From: Rahnella aceris
GTDB lineage: Bacteria > Pseudomonadota > Gammaproteobacteria > Enterobacterales > Enterobacteriaceae
NCBI RefSeq assembly: GCF_011684115.1
Contig: NZ_JAADJV010000004.1
Coordinates: 310,001-374,000 of the forward strand
Direction: 5' to 3'
DNA length: 64,000 nucleotides
Positions 55,684-64,000 of this stretch are shown in pieces (positions within the stretch are counted from its first letter, which is position 1; each line of letters opens with the position of its first letter). A program made the position numbers and the translations under genes. The notes beneath the pieces were generated by a model. It did not search any database, was not told the origin of the DNA, and saw only the letters and a program-made list of their open reading frames with translations.

Positions 55684-55858
55684 GTGACGCAGATCACACG
55701 TATACAGCCATCACCCCCTGCATTTTGGTGATCATCATCACAAAAACAGCCTGTAACCGAGCTACACTGACGATTATTTGAGCGCACCCCTGCCAAATAT
55801 GTGACTTAAGTCACTTTTTGTTAACGAGTCTTTATCATTAAAACGTGATATTGATCAC
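55684..55858. promoter_or_regulatory. Array of four CRP sites upstream of mtlA
   Basis: GTGA-N6-TCAC occurs four times: 55684-55697, 55728-55741, 55801-55814 (a perfect palindrome, GTGACTTAAGTCAC) and 55845-55858. All match the CRP core exactly. E. coli mtlA is also controlled by multiple CRP sites. The rest of the 487-base gap to avcD shows no gene. Confidence 0.85.
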
Positions 55859-55996
55859 AAAGTATTTTTCGCCGGACTTGTGTATTTCGCTTAAAAAGCA
55901 TTCAGACGTGTCTGAGGAAAGGAAAACTGAGTTTACGGGAGAGATGTTGAAAGAAAATTACAGGGGGAGCGGGTATCCGGAATACCCGCTTCTTCT

Positions 55997-57541
55997 TTAA
56001 TCGGGGACAGGTTCATCACGAAGCTTATTAGTAACATTCAAAATCACTTTTGATTCAGAATCACCATAACTATCCAGATATTGTGGATCAACGTGATGGG
56101 AAGCAGGGATTTCATAAGAAATTGGCTTGCCTCTGTCATCTTTTCTCGGACGGCTATAACCGAAAAATTTTGTATACCGTCTCGGTGCCGTTCCCTCAAA
56201 ATTCTCGAAAATAACCTTTTTAGTTTTATCCGTACTGTCGGCATGAGCTATCGAATCACCGTGAAGGTCTTCAGCCAGACTCTTGGCATAAGGTTCGATA
56301 TAAACCACCCTCTTCAATCCAGCGGCAACAATATGTCGTGCACAGTTGTGGCAAGGATAAGTTGTGCAATAAAGTGTCTTATCACAAGTACTTGCATTCG
56401 CAAGACGCGCCATCGTAGTAATTGCATCCATTTCGGCATGAATAGCACGCGAGTATTCAATCAGGGACTTTATTTTTGGGGTTTTCATAATCTGTATTGC
56501 AAGTTCATTCGCCCGTGACGGATCACTACGGGCGATCACTGCTTCGACCTCACGCCTGACTAAATCCTTGTGCATATCACTATGGCAGCCATCGTTGTTA
56601 TAACAGCGTTTATCGCTCTTGCTTTCACAGGAATAGAGCCCACCACCTGCAGCAGGTACATCGTTGCAGCCAGTGGAGAGGATATTGCAATTATCATCCG
56701 TAATAGCAGCCCCCACCTGACGCGATAAACAGGCAGAGCGTAATGCGGCTGAATTCGCGGTGAACATGCCGGTTTCATCCTGGCTGGGACTCACATTATT
56801 TGCGCCATGTACAAGGTCGATAAATCGGGCTATCGATTTTTTAATCTGATCATTATTTATGTTCCTGATAAAATAATCGGCACACTGCAATGTGTCCTCG
56901 ACATGTTGACCATAAGGGTACTCGGAACGCCTGTCGCGCCTGATTATTTCGGCAATCTGATGATCGTTAAGAAAATCCTTTTTCAAATTAATAACTCTTT
57001 CATTAATCGTTCTCACTAAGCCGATCAGATAAAAATTATTACGATACACCTCACGAAAGAGATCAACTTCTTCAGGATGTTTTAATTGATCGACAATGTA
57101 AGCTATTTTACTGGTTGATTTTCCTGAGGCTCCTTTAAAATCTCCCGTATTTAAATTTGCCGTCCTGATAACTTTTATTTTCCGGATAACCAATTCGGAG
57201 TTAATGATATTGCCATGTTTTTCACGCAGAGTATTACCGAGATTTTGCAACTGGATAAAATGCTCATAACCTTCAAGTTTCTTTAACTCTGCCGCTTCAG
57301 CAGCTGACAGGGTGTCTGCCATTAAATCGCTAATTCTTATATGCACAACATGATAATTACAGGCTTTAAGTTTAGTGATGATTTTTTCTTTAAGGGTTTT
57401 AACCCCTGATCCACTCGCCCCACAAAGTCCGATGACCAGTTCTTGTGAGCGGCGCTCACGAATATCATCAATGCTGTTATTGTTGCCGAATGATTGATTT
57501 GATGCAGGTAATGAAATGATTTTTTTTGCCGGTTCAGCCAT
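55997..57541 (-). CDS. avcD: AvcD-type deoxycytidylate deaminase (phage defence)
   Basis: This 514-residue two-domain protein has an N-terminal P-loop kinase-like domain (Walker A GASGSGVKT at 41-49) and a C-terminal zinc-dependent deoxycytidylate deaminase domain. The deaminase motif AIHAEMDA (His368, Glu370) and PCHNC (Cys397, Cys400) are intact. An insert with CYNNDGCHSDMH precedes it. This architecture is that of AvcD/DcdV and the E. coli dCTP-deaminase defence proteins, which deplete dCTP/dCMP pools on phage infection. In Vibrio the toxin is held off by a small RNA, AvcI, encoded just upstream. GGAG lies 5 bases before ATG 57541. The gene is AT-rich relative to mtlA, suggesting horizontal gain. 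Confidence 0.85.
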   Translation of the reverse strand: MAEPAKKIISLPASNQSFGNNNSIDDIRERRSQELVIGLCGASGSGVKTLKEKIITKLKACNYHVVHIRISDLMADTLSAAEAAELKKLEGYEHFIQLQNLGNTLREKHGNIINSELVIRKIKVIRTANLNTGDFKGASGKSTSKIAYIVDQLKHPEEVDLFREVYRNNFYLIGLVRTINERVINLKKDFLNDHQIAEIIRRDRRSEYPYGQHVEDTLQCADYFIRNINNDQIKKSIARFIDLVHGANNVSPSQDETGMFTANSAALRSACLSRQVGAAITDDNCNILSTGCNDVPAAGGGLYSCESKSDKRCYNNDGCHSDMHKDLVRREVEAVIARSDPSRANELAIQIMKTPKIKSLIEYSRAIHAEMDAITTMARLANASTCDKTLYCTTYPCHNCARHIVAAGLKRVVYIEPYAKSLAEDLHGDSIAHADSTDKTKKVIFENFEGTAPRRYTKFFGYSRPRKDDRGKPISYEIPASHHVDPQYLDSYGDSESKVILNVTNKLRDEPVPD

Positions 57542-57571
57542 AGACACTCCAATGACTGGACAGCCTGAATG

Positions 57572-57751
57572 TTACCAGTCTAGCTTGGCTGCTTCTTCCA
57601 AAACCTGAGCCATGGCCTTTTTATATGCAGCAGACTGACGCCGGGCCGAAAGATCAATAACGTGCTCTGATCCCGTGCTCTCCACTGCTGAGAATTCGGA
57701 ATGCTGTTCATCCGTTTTCAACGCAGCATAATCAGCGAATTGAACAATCAT
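57572..57751 (-). CDS. Small 59-residue reading frame directly upstream of avcD (possible AvcI region)
   Basis: This open frame starts MIVQFADYAALKTDEQ and ends EEAAKLDW, followed by TAA, and stops 30 bases before the avcD ATG. Codon use looks coding and the product would be acidic, helical and without a signal. The start has only a weak GGA site upstream. In Vibrio cholerae the antitoxin AvcI is a noncoding RNA from the equivalent position that overlaps a short reading frame, so this may be a translated antitoxin, a leader, or part of the RNA. Which one cannot be decided from sequence. Confidence 0.55.
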   Translation of the reverse strand: MIVQFADYAALKTDEQHSEFSAVESTGSEHVIDLSARRQSAAYKKAMAQVLEEAAKLDW

Positions 57752-57778
57752 AAGCTATCCATGTAATCAGTAAAAAAT

Positions 57779-57892
57779 TGAGTAAACTCTGCTGGCAGAT
57801 CCCAGAATCAGAGATTGTTTCATTGGATGAATATCCATGAAGAAAAGAAGGTTACCACGTCAAAACCCACGAAGTGAGTAAAAATTTACTCA
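57779..57892. promoter_or_regulatory. Upstream region of the avcD locus with repeated TGAGTAAA octamers
   Basis: TGAGTAAA occurs at 57779-57786 and 57875-57882; its reverse complement TTTACTCA is at 57885-57892, making an 8-bp inverted repeat with a 2-base spacer. These may be sites for a regulator of the locus. No convincing -35/-10 pair was found. Confidence 0.4.
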
Positions 57893-57945
57893 GTTTCAGC
57901 CGTTACATTCGATACTGAGAAGTGCTTTCCAAACTATACCTGAGA

Positions 57946-57975
57946 AGAAAATCCGACAGCACAGGCTGCCGGATT
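57946..57975 (-). terminator. Terminator after the DsbA-family gene
   Basis: ATCCGGCAGC and GCTGTCGGAT form a stem with one mismatch on the - strand, followed by TTTTCTT. It lies 11 bases past the DsbA-family stop. Confidence 0.7.
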
Positions 57976-57985
57976 GAAACAAAAA

Positions 57986-58780
57986 TTACTTCCCGCCCTG
58001 CGCCTTCATAATGGCTGCCTGCAATTCTTCAGCAGACACAGCACCAGGCAGAACGCTGGTGTTTTCAGCGGTCGCGCCGCTGGTTGGCATCACCACGAAC
58101 CCTGGCGTACCGCTGAAGCCCAGCGTACGGGCCAGCTCATCGTTAGCGGCGATGGCTTCGTGCGTCGCTTTACGCTGTGCATCGGTTGGCGCTGTCGCTT
58201 TCGCGGCTTTCACTGCACCGGCGATATCGGCATCCGTAAGCTTACCTTCGTCATGACCGGTGCGGTAAATGCTGTTGTGGTAATCAAAGTACGCCTGAGC
58301 GCCTTTTTCTTTCCAGATAGCCATACCGGTTTCAGCCGCAGTGATGGACGCTTTCCAGCGGTCACCAAAGATTGGCCATTCTTTGAAGACGAAACGTACG
58401 TTCGGATTGGCTTTCACGGTCTGCTCAACAACCGGCGCCATGTGGCTGCAATACAGGCACTGGTAATCGAAGAATTCCACGAACGCGACTTTTGCATCTT
58501 TCGGGCCGTAGCTTGGGGTCGCAGGGTCGTTCAGCAGAGCTTTAGAATTTGCCAACACCGCGCTCAGGGTTTGCTGTTGTTGCTGATCAGCCTGCTGTGC
58601 CTGCAATTTCTGGCTGACCTGCACCAGGATTTCCGGGTGCTGCAACATGTAATCCGCCGCAATTTTACCAATGGCTTCCTGTTGCGCCGGGGTAAAATCT
58701 GCGGTTGCGCTGTCGGCAGCAAAAGCCAGCGTCGGCGCCAGCACCAGAGAAGCCAACAGAGTCATCATCTGACGTTTCAT
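57986..58780 (-). CDS. Periplasmic DsbA-family thiol:disulphide protein
   Basis: This 264-residue protein has a signal peptide (MKRQMMTLLASLVLAPTLAFAA), a helical N-terminal region (about 25-85, Gln-rich; possible oligomerisation part) and a DsbA-like thioredoxin domain with active site CLYC (FFDYQCLYCSHM). The cis-Pro loop is GFSGTPGFVV. The layout resembles ScsC/BcfH/Com1-type proteins rather than DsbA itself. Whether it acts as oxidase or isomerase is not predictable. AAGGA precedes ATG 58780. Confidence 0.87.
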   Translation of the reverse strand: MKRQMMTLLASLVLAPTLAFAADSATADFTPAQQEAIGKIAADYMLQHPEILVQVSQKLQAQQADQQQQQTLSAVLANSKALLNDPATPSYGPKDAKVAFVEFFDYQCLYCSHMAPVVEQTVKANPNVRFVFKEWPIFGDRWKASITAAETGMAIWKEKGAQAYFDYHNSIYRTGHDEGKLTDADIAGAVKAAKATAPTDAQRKATHEAIAANDELARTLGFSGTPGFVVMPTSGATAENTSVLPGAVSAEELQAAIMKAQGGK

Positions 58781-58904
58781 CAAAAATCCTTAAAGTGAAA
58801 GACGGGAAAAAACTGACAGTTACCTTCAAAAGTAGAGGAACTCAGCCGGATTTGCAGGCAAAAAATTGTCATTTTTTATAAACAGGCGGACAGGATCTCA
58901 GTCA

Positions 58905-58936
58905 ATAAAAAAGCCACGTACAAGATGACGTGGCTT
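58905..58936 (-). terminator. Rho-independent terminator after yiaF
   Basis: AAGCCACGT and ACGTGGCTT form a 9-bp stem. On the - strand a T-run (58912-58905) follows. It lies about 22 bases after the yiaF stop. Confidence 0.85.
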
Positions 58937-58957
58937 CGTTGCTGATATCAGTCAGGC

Positions 58958-59680
58958 TTAGTTGCTAAAATCGCCCTGTGCGACTTTTTGCGCCTGAAGC
59001 AATGTCTGCTGTTTACCCACCAGATTCGACATCATGGTGTTGTACTGCGTGGCCTGTTGCTGCGTCGGGAACTGCACGCCGCCGTTGGCGAAAGCAACCT
59101 GCGTGCCCTGCTGTTGCAGGAAATCACCCACAGACGCGATATCCTGCGTGAAGCTTTGCAGCGCAGGCACCAGTGGTGTCAGCACGTTAGCAGGCTGGGT
59201 CACCACGCTGTTGTATACCTGGCTATAAACCGCTTTCAGATCGTCCGGTTGTTTCAATGCCGCCATCGCGGTGTCGGCTTTCACTTTTGAGTCACGCAAC
59301 TGCGCATTCAGCAAGCTCAGCGTGCTGGCCGCCTGTTGCAACGCGCTGCGCTGAGTCATGTAATCCTGCGGTGTACGCACCTGACCAATCGCGCTCACCA
59401 CCGGCACCAGGCTACCTTCAACGGCACCTTTCATCTGGCGGGAGAATGACAGAATGATGCCGTAGTCATTCGCGTAATTACCAAAACGTTGTTTCTGATC
59501 TTCACTCAGCGACGGCAGATTTTGCCCGCTACGCATCACGGTATTTTGCAAATAATCGATAAAGGCTTTGCGTTGCTCCGGTTCTTTATCGCCGCATGCA
59601 GTGAGCTGAAACACCACCAGCAGTGCGATAAACGGCGCCAGCCAGCGAGAAAATGCACCGCTTCTGATCCCTACAGCCAT
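58958..59680 (-). CDS. yiaF: DUF3053 lipoprotein YiaF
   Basis: This 240-residue protein (E. coli YiaF 236) has a lipoprotein signal ending LTAC (Cys at about 29) and a helical domain (RKAFIDYLQNTVMRSGQNLP, RFGNYANDYGIILSFS). Function is unknown. In E. coli yiaF is in the glyS-wecH neighbourhood, consistent with its place next to glyS here. AGGA precedes the ATG. Confidence 0.9.
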   Translation of the reverse strand: MAVGIRSGAFSRWLAPFIALLVVFQLTACGDKEPEQRKAFIDYLQNTVMRSGQNLPSLSEDQKQRFGNYANDYGIILSFSRQMKGAVEGSLVPVVSAIGQVRTPQDYMTQRSALQQAASTLSLLNAQLRDSKVKADTAMAALKQPDDLKAVYSQVYNSVVTQPANVLTPLVPALQSFTQDIASVGDFLQQQGTQVAFANGGVQFPTQQQATQYNTMMSNLVGKQQTLLQAQKVAQGDFSN

Positions 59681-59824
59681 GAGTCCTGACTCCTGATTTC
59701 AATGTTCTTCTTCCGGCCAGTTCCCTGCCGATGCTGTGCATTCCATGCGGGTTATAGGATAGAACAATTGGGGGGAGAACGCTTTTTAAAAAAGCGTAGA
59801 AATTGGCATCCGATAAGCTGCCTT

Positions 59825-59878
59825 GCTCCTCCCCCTGCTAAGGGGAGGCCAACCCTCCCCTTAGCAGGGGGAGGGAGC
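59825..59878. repeat. REP/BIME-like hairpin element, copy D (yiaF-glyS)
   Basis: GCTCCTCCCCCTGCTAAGGG and CCCTTAGCAGGGGGAGGGAG form a head-to-head pair. The tip is TGCTA/TAGCA where the other three copies have TGCGA/TCGCA, a compensated change that keeps the hairpin. Confidence 0.75.
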
Positions 59879-59889
59879 AAAAACTTAAC

Positions 59890-61959
59890 TTACTGAAGCA
59901 GCGAAATATCCGCCACCTGCAGGAACAACTCCCGCAGTTTGGAGAGCAGCGTCAGGCGGTTGATACGCACCGCTTCGTTCTCATCCATCACCATCACGGT
60001 ATCAAAGAACGTATCGACGGTTTCACGCAATGCAGCCAGTTCCACCAGCGCTTCTTTGTACTGACCGGCGGCAAACAGCGGTTCCAGCTTGTCGCGCAGA
60101 ACCACCAGATGCGTCGCCAGTTTCAGCTCAGCAGGTTCTTTCAGTACGGACGCGTGGACGTGATCCAGCAGAACATCCGTGGATTTCGCCAGAATGTTGG
60201 ACACACGCTTGTTGGCCGCCGCCAGCGTGGCCGCTTCATCCAGCGTACGGAAGTAGCTCACCGCTTTCACGCGCGCATCGAAATCAGCCGGTTTGGTCGG
60301 ACGACGTGCCAGCACAGCCTGAATGGTATCAACTGCGTGACCTTCTTCCTGATACCACGCGCGGAAACGACCGAGCATGAAATCAACCACATCATCTACT
60401 ATCTTCTCGTTAGTCAGCTTGTCGCCGTACAGACGCACTGCTTCTTCGGTCAGGGTTTGCAGATCAAGCGGCAGGTTTTTCTCAACGATAATACGCAGAA
60501 CACCCAGCGCGGCACGGCGCAGTGCGAACGGGTCTTTGTCGCCTTTCGGATGTTGACCGATGCCAAAAATACCGGCCAGGGTGTCCATCTTGTCAGCGAT
60601 TGCCAGCGCGCACGCTACCAGCGAAGCCGGTAACTCGTCGCCCGCAAAGCGTGGCTGATATTGCTCGTTCAGCGCAACCGCGACTTCTTCCTGCTCGCCG
60701 TCGTGACGTGCATAATGCATGCCCATCACGCCCTGCGTGTCGGTGAACTCGAAGACCATGTTGGTCATCAGGTCACATTTAGACAGAAGACCGGCGCGTT
60801 TTGCGTTCTCAACGTTGGCACCGATTTTCTCAGCGATCCAGCCAGACAGCGCCTGAATACGGTCGGTTTTGTCGCGCAGCGTACCCAGTTGCTTCTGGAA
60901 CAATACGGTTTCCAGACGCGGCAGGTTATCTTCGAGACGTTTCTTGCGGTCGGTATTGAAGAAGAATTCGGCATCGGCCAGACGCGGACGCACCACTTTC
61001 TCGTTACCGGAAATGATTTGCTGCGGATCTTTCGATTCGATGTTGGCGACAAAGATGAAGTTCGGCAGAAGTTTGCCTGCGGCGTCGTACACCGGGAAAT
61101 ACTTCTGGTCGCCTTTCATGGTGTAAACCAGCGCTTCAGCCGGAACAGCCAGGAATTTCTCTTCGAATTTCGCGGTCAGCACCACCGGCCATTCAACCAG
61201 AGACGCGACTTCTTCCAGCAGACTTTCACTCAGATCAGCGATACCGCCAATTTCTTTTGCCGCTTTTTCCGCGTCACGTTTGATCAGCGCTTTACGCTGC
61301 TCGTAATCGGCAATGACTTTGCCGCGTTCCAGCAGAATTTGCGGATACTGATCGGCATTATCAATCGTGAATTCAGGCTCGCCCATGAAGCGGTGACCGC
61401 GAAGAGTGCGGGCAGAATCGATACCGAGAATTTTCGCCGGGATCAGCTCATCGCCTAACAGCAGGGTGACAGTATGCACCGGACGCACGAACTGCACGTC
61501 GGAATCGCCCCAGCGCATCAGTTTAGGAATTGGCAGTTTAGACAGTGACGTGGCGATCATCGCAGGCAGCAGTTGTTGCGCGCTTTCGCCTTTGACGTGC
61601 GCACGGTAAACCAGCCATTCGCCTTTGTCAGTGACCAGACGATCGGCCTGATCAACGGTGATACCGCAACCGCGAGCCCAGCCTTCAGCGGCTTTGCTGG
61701 GTTTGCCTTCGGCATCGAATGCCTGCGCCACAGCCGGGCCGCGTTTTTCGACTTCGCGGTCAGCCTGGGATTCATGCAGACCAGAGACTTTCAGCGCCAG
61801 ACGGCGCGGCGCGGCAAACCATTTTACGTCGCCGTGTGGCAGATTCGCCGCATCCAGCTCCGCAGTCAGGTTAGCGGCAAAAGATTCAGCAAGGCTGCGC
61901 AGAGCCTTCGGTGGCAGTTCTTCCGTGCCGATTTCCACCAGAAATGTTTTTTCAGTCAT
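59890..61959 (-). CDS. glyS: Glycine--tRNA ligase beta subunit
   Basis: This 689-residue subunit has the same length as E. coli GlyS and begins [23 protein letters not shown]-like [29 protein letters not shown] and the C-terminal anticodon-binding part ([27 protein letters not shown]) are present. It functions as alpha2beta2 with GlyQ and lies 9 bases downstream of it. Confidence 0.97.
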   Translation of the reverse strand: MTEKTFLVEIGTEELPPKALRSLAESFAANLTAELDAANLPHGDVKWFAAPRRLALKVSGLHESQADREVEKRGPAVAQAFDAEGKPSKAAEGWARGCGITVDQADRLVTDKGEWLVYRAHVKGESAQQLLPAMIATSLSKLPIPKLMRWGDSDVQFVRPVHTVTLLLGDELIPAKILGIDSARTLRGHRFMGEPEFTIDNADQYPQILLERGKVIADYEQRKALIKRDAEKAAKEIGGIADLSESLLEEVASLVEWPVVLTAKFEEKFLAVPAEALVYTMKGDQKYFPVYDAAGKLLPNFIFVANIESKDPQQIISGNEKVVRPRLADAEFFFNTDRKKRLEDNLPRLETVLFQKQLGTLRDKTDRIQALSGWIAEKIGANVENAKRAGLLSKCDLMTNMVFEFTDTQGVMGMHYARHDGEQEEVAVALNEQYQPRFAGDELPASLVACALAIADKMDTLAGIFGIGQHPKGDKDPFALRRAALGVLRIIVEKNLPLDLQTLTEEAVRLYGDKLTNEKIVDDVVDFMLGRFRAWYQEEGHAVDTIQAVLARRPTKPADFDARVKAVSYFRTLDEAATLAAANKRVSNILAKSTDVLLDHVHASVLKEPAELKLATHLVVLRDKLEPLFAAGQYKEALVELAALRETVDTFFDTVMVMDENEAVRINRLTLLSKLRELFLQVADISLLQ

Positions 61960-61968
61960 GGACTTTTC

Positions 61969-62883
61969 TCACTTCTCGTTCTTTTTGCACATCGGGAAGC
62001 CCAGCACTTCGCGGGAAGCGTAATACGCCTCAGCTACCGCTTTAGTCAGGGTACGGATGCGCAGAATGTAGCGCTGACGTTCAGTCACAGAAATCGCTTT
62101 ACGCGCGTCGAGCAGGTTGAAGCAATGGGCCGCTTTCAGGATGCGCTCGTAAGCAGGCAGTGCCAGTGGCTTTTCGAGCGCCAGCAGGGTTTGCGCTTCT
62201 TTCTCGTGCTGTTCAAAACAGGTGAACAGGAAATCGACATCGGCGTATTCAAAGTTATACGTCGATTGTTCCACTTCGTTCTGATGGAACACGTCGCCGT
62301 AGGTGGTTTTACCCAGCGGACCGTTGCTCCACACCAGATCGTAAACGCTGTCCACGCCCTGGATGTACATCGCCAGACGTTCCAGACCGTAAGTGATTTC
62401 GCCGGTTACCGGTTTACATTCCAGGCCGCCGACCTGCTGGAAGTAAGTGAACTGCGTCACTTCCATGCCGTTCAGCCACACTTCCCAGCCGAGCCCCCAG
62501 GCGCCGAGCGTCGGGTTTTCCCAGTTGTCTTCAACGAAGCGGATATCGTGGATCAGCGGATCAAGACCCAGCTCTTTCAGTGAGCCGAGGTACAGCTCCT
62601 GAATGTTTTCCGGTGAAGGTTTGATCATCACCTGAAACTGATAATAGTGCTGCAGGCGGTTCGGGTTCTCGCCGTAGCGGCCGTCAGTCGGACGGCGTGA
62701 TGGCTGAACATAGGCTGCCGCAAAAGGCTCAGGGCCGAGTGCGCGCAGACTGGTCATCGGGTGCGAGGTCCCCGCGCCGACTTCCATATCCAGCGGTTGA
62801 ACAATGGTGCAGCCCTGCTGCGCCCAATAATCTTGCAGTGTCAGGATCAGGCCCTGGAATGTCTTGGTATCAAACTTTTGCAT
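61969..62883 (-). CDS. glyQ: Glycine--tRNA ligase alpha subunit
   Basis: This 304-residue class II synthetase subunit (E. coli 303) contains [22 protein letters not shown], motif 2-like [28 protein letters not shown] and [18 protein letters not shown] near the C-terminal motif 3. It catalyses glycyl-adenylate formation. It is the first gene of glyQS; the 168-base gap upstream holds its promoter but no gene. Confidence 0.97.
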   Translation of the reverse strand: MQKFDTKTFQGLILTLQDYWAQQGCTIVQPLDMEVGAGTSHPMTSLRALGPEPFAAAYVQPSRRPTDGRYGENPNRLQHYYQFQVMIKPSPENIQELYLGSLKELGLDPLIHDIRFVEDNWENPTLGAWGLGWEVWLNGMEVTQFTYFQQVGGLECKPVTGEITYGLERLAMYIQGVDSVYDLVWSNGPLGKTTYGDVFHQNEVEQSTYNFEYADVDFLFTCFEQHEKEAQTLLALEKPLALPAYERILKAAHCFNLLDARKAISVTERQRYILRIRTLTKAVAEAYYASREVLGFPMCKKNEK

Positions 62884-63024
62884 GTTGGATTCGCACGCGA
62901 GAAAGTGGGTGTAAAGAGAGTGCGACAGTATACCCGCTGCACGGAAGATAATCAGCCAGAATCAGGCGACTGAGCGTCACAGAGAGGCAGTGTTTAGTTT
63001 TGGATGCGATTTTTTCGGAAAGTG

Positions 63025-63045
63025 AAAGGGGCTGAGCGCCCCTTT
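63025..63045 (-). terminator. Terminator after the autotransporter gene
   Basis: AAAGGGGC (63025-63032) and GCCCCTTT (63038-63045) pair around a 5-base loop, 7 bases beyond the - strand stop codon at 63052. Only a short T stretch follows. Confidence 0.7.
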
Positions 63046-63051
63046 TATCCC

Positions 63052-64000
63052 TTAAAACCGCGCACTCAGCCCGGCGTTGTAGGAGGTTTGTTCGCCGGAA
63101 TCCAGTCCGGTGGTTTGTGAAATAGCCGCAAATGCTGAAATGCTGTGGGTGATTTGCACGTTTAAGCCTGCGGTCATATCCACCCAGTCGTCGTCCTGTT
63201 CGCCGGTGGTGCGGCTGAACCGCGTGCGGGTGGATTTGATCGCGCCGGTGGTGGTGTAGGTTTTATCGCCAAACTGGCGGTCATAGGTGACCTGCGCATA
63301 CGGATTGACGATGCCGAGTTCGGCATTCACCCGCCAGCCGAGCGCACCGATTTGTGAATGAGAAGTCTGATCGCCAAAACGCATCGAGGTACTGTTGTTG
63401 CCCTTCTCGCTGTAACCTTCAACACTGCTGTAATCCCAGCTGTATTGCGCCACCGGCCCGGTTTTCAGCACCGGCAGAACCGGGAAGTCCCAGCCTGCGG
63501 TGACGCGTCCGCCGATCTGTTTGCCGTCCGTTTCACCGCGCTCCGTCCGGGTGGTAGGCCCGAGCGTAATGCGGCGTTTGATATCGTCATAATTGAGCGA
63601 GCCGTAGTGCACATCGCCGTTGATCCAGCCATTTTCGGCGATTTTAATGCCGGTGAAGGCGGTCGCCATCCAGCCGCGCGTACGGTAGCTGTAATGATCT
63701 GTCGGATCGTCTTTATCATCGGAGCCGGAAAGCATAAGCCCCATCATCCAGCGATCGGTCATCTGATAATCCATGCCGATATTCAGCGAGTTAGCCGTCA
63801 GGTCGCCATCACCCAGCCCCATCGACGGGCTGAATTTGCTGTCCGCACTTTGCCCGGCATAACCGCCAAACATGCCGAAGGTTCCCGCATCGTTATCCTG
63901 CGTACGCAACTGCTGATAACGGCTGTCGAGCAAGCCTTGTGTATTTCGCGCCAGCGCCAGTGAACCCTGACTCAGCGCAGAAGCTTCCAGCGGGCCGTCG
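63052..64000 (-). CDS. Autotransporter beta-barrel C-terminal part, EstA-like GDSL esterase (partial)
   Basis: The frame is open to the right edge of the window, giving 315 residues of the C-terminal part. Alternating hydrophobic/aromatic beta strands (GMFGGYAGQSAD, NSLNIGMDYQMTDRWMMGLMLSG, GGRVTAGWDFPVL) end in ...SYNAGLSARF, the terminal Phe of an outer-membrane barrel. LARNTQGLLDSRYQQLR before the barrel resembles the linker helix of EstA-type GDSL esterase autotransporters. The catalytic passenger would lie outside the window, so the esterase assignment is inferred. Confidence 0.75.
   Translation of the reverse strand, partial: DGPLEASALSQGSLALARNTQGLLDSRYQQLRTQDNDAGTFGMFGGYAGQSADSKFSPSMGLGDGDLTANSLNIGMDYQMTDRWMMGLMLSGSDDKDDPTDHYSYRTRGWMATAFTGIKIAENGWINGDVHYGSLNYDDIKRRITLGPTTRTERGETDGKQIGGRVTAGWDFPVLPVLKTGPVAQYSWDYSSVEGYSEKGNNSTSMRFGDQTSHSQIGALGWRVNAELGIVNPYAQVTYDRQFGDKTYTTTGAIKSTRTRFSRTTGEQDDDWVDMTAGLNVQITHSISAFAAISQTTGLDSGEQTSYNAGLSARF

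Overview
The window is chromosomal DNA from a gamma-proteobacterium of the order Enterobacterales, most likely Yersiniaceae (a Rahnella-like organism is my best guess; the genus is an inference). About two thirds of the genes are recognisable orthologues of E. coli K-12 genes (eptB, ohr-like, yfcF, ydcN/ydcO, idnD, wecH, mdfA, aldB, yibF, fdhE-fdoIHG, fdhD, sodA, yiiM, yibL, mtlADR, yiaF, glyQS). Short accessory blocks and several kinds of intergenic repeat lie between them.

Layout. 1-3.2 kb: the end of an ABC-type ATPase gene, an MmgE/PrpD gene, a decayed RelE-like toxin, a prlF-yhaV toxin-antitoxin pair behind a perfect palindrome, and a tRNA-Pro(UGG) whose 3' flank holds 164-bp tandem repeats, each with a copy of the tRNA 3' end and its terminator. 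3.3-8.6 kb: eptB, ohr/ohrR, and a ParE-type toxin-antitoxin pair that reads into an alpha/beta hydrolase gene. 8.7-20.7 kb: a urea-nitrogen block behind a near-perfect sigma-54 promoter, with allophanate hydrolase, biotin-dependent urea carboxylase, a GntR regulator and the five-gene urea ABC transporter urtABCDE. A REP-like hairpin element separates urtA from urtB. 20.7-27.9 kb: small accessory genes, including a broken DUF4160/DUF2442 pair and an AT-rich three-gene island ending in an orphan hcp. The two genes before hcp look like a candidate type VI pore-forming effector and its membrane immunity protein.

27.9-37.5 kb: ydcN/benE with twin 18-bp palindromic operators, idnD with a CRP site, a DJ-1/isochorismatase/GATase-AraC group, wecH, mdfA and aldB. 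37.6-44.8 kb: yibF and the formate dehydrogenase-O cluster fdhE-fdoIHG with divergent fdhD. FdoG has cysteine at residue 196, the selenocysteine position of the E. coli enzyme. The yiaY-selB-selA genes that separate aldB from yibF in E. coli are absent here. 45-55.5 kb: sodA with a Fur box, a chemoreceptor gene with a sigma-28 promoter, yiiM, yibL, a MocR/LysE divergent pair, a MITE-like element, and the mannitol operon mtlA-mtlD-mtlR behind four CRP-type sites. 56-57.9 kb: an AvcD-type deoxycytidylate deaminase phage-defence gene preceded by an unannotated 59-codon reading frame. 58-64 kb: a DsbA-family thioredoxin, yiaF, glyQS, and the beta-barrel end of an EstA-like autotransporter that runs off the window.

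The strongest leads are the avcD locus with its upstream small reading frame/RNA, the orphan hcp island, the coupled loss of selenocysteine and selAB, and the tRNA-Pro tail repeats. No CRISPR array, rRNA, insertion sequence or prophage was seen.
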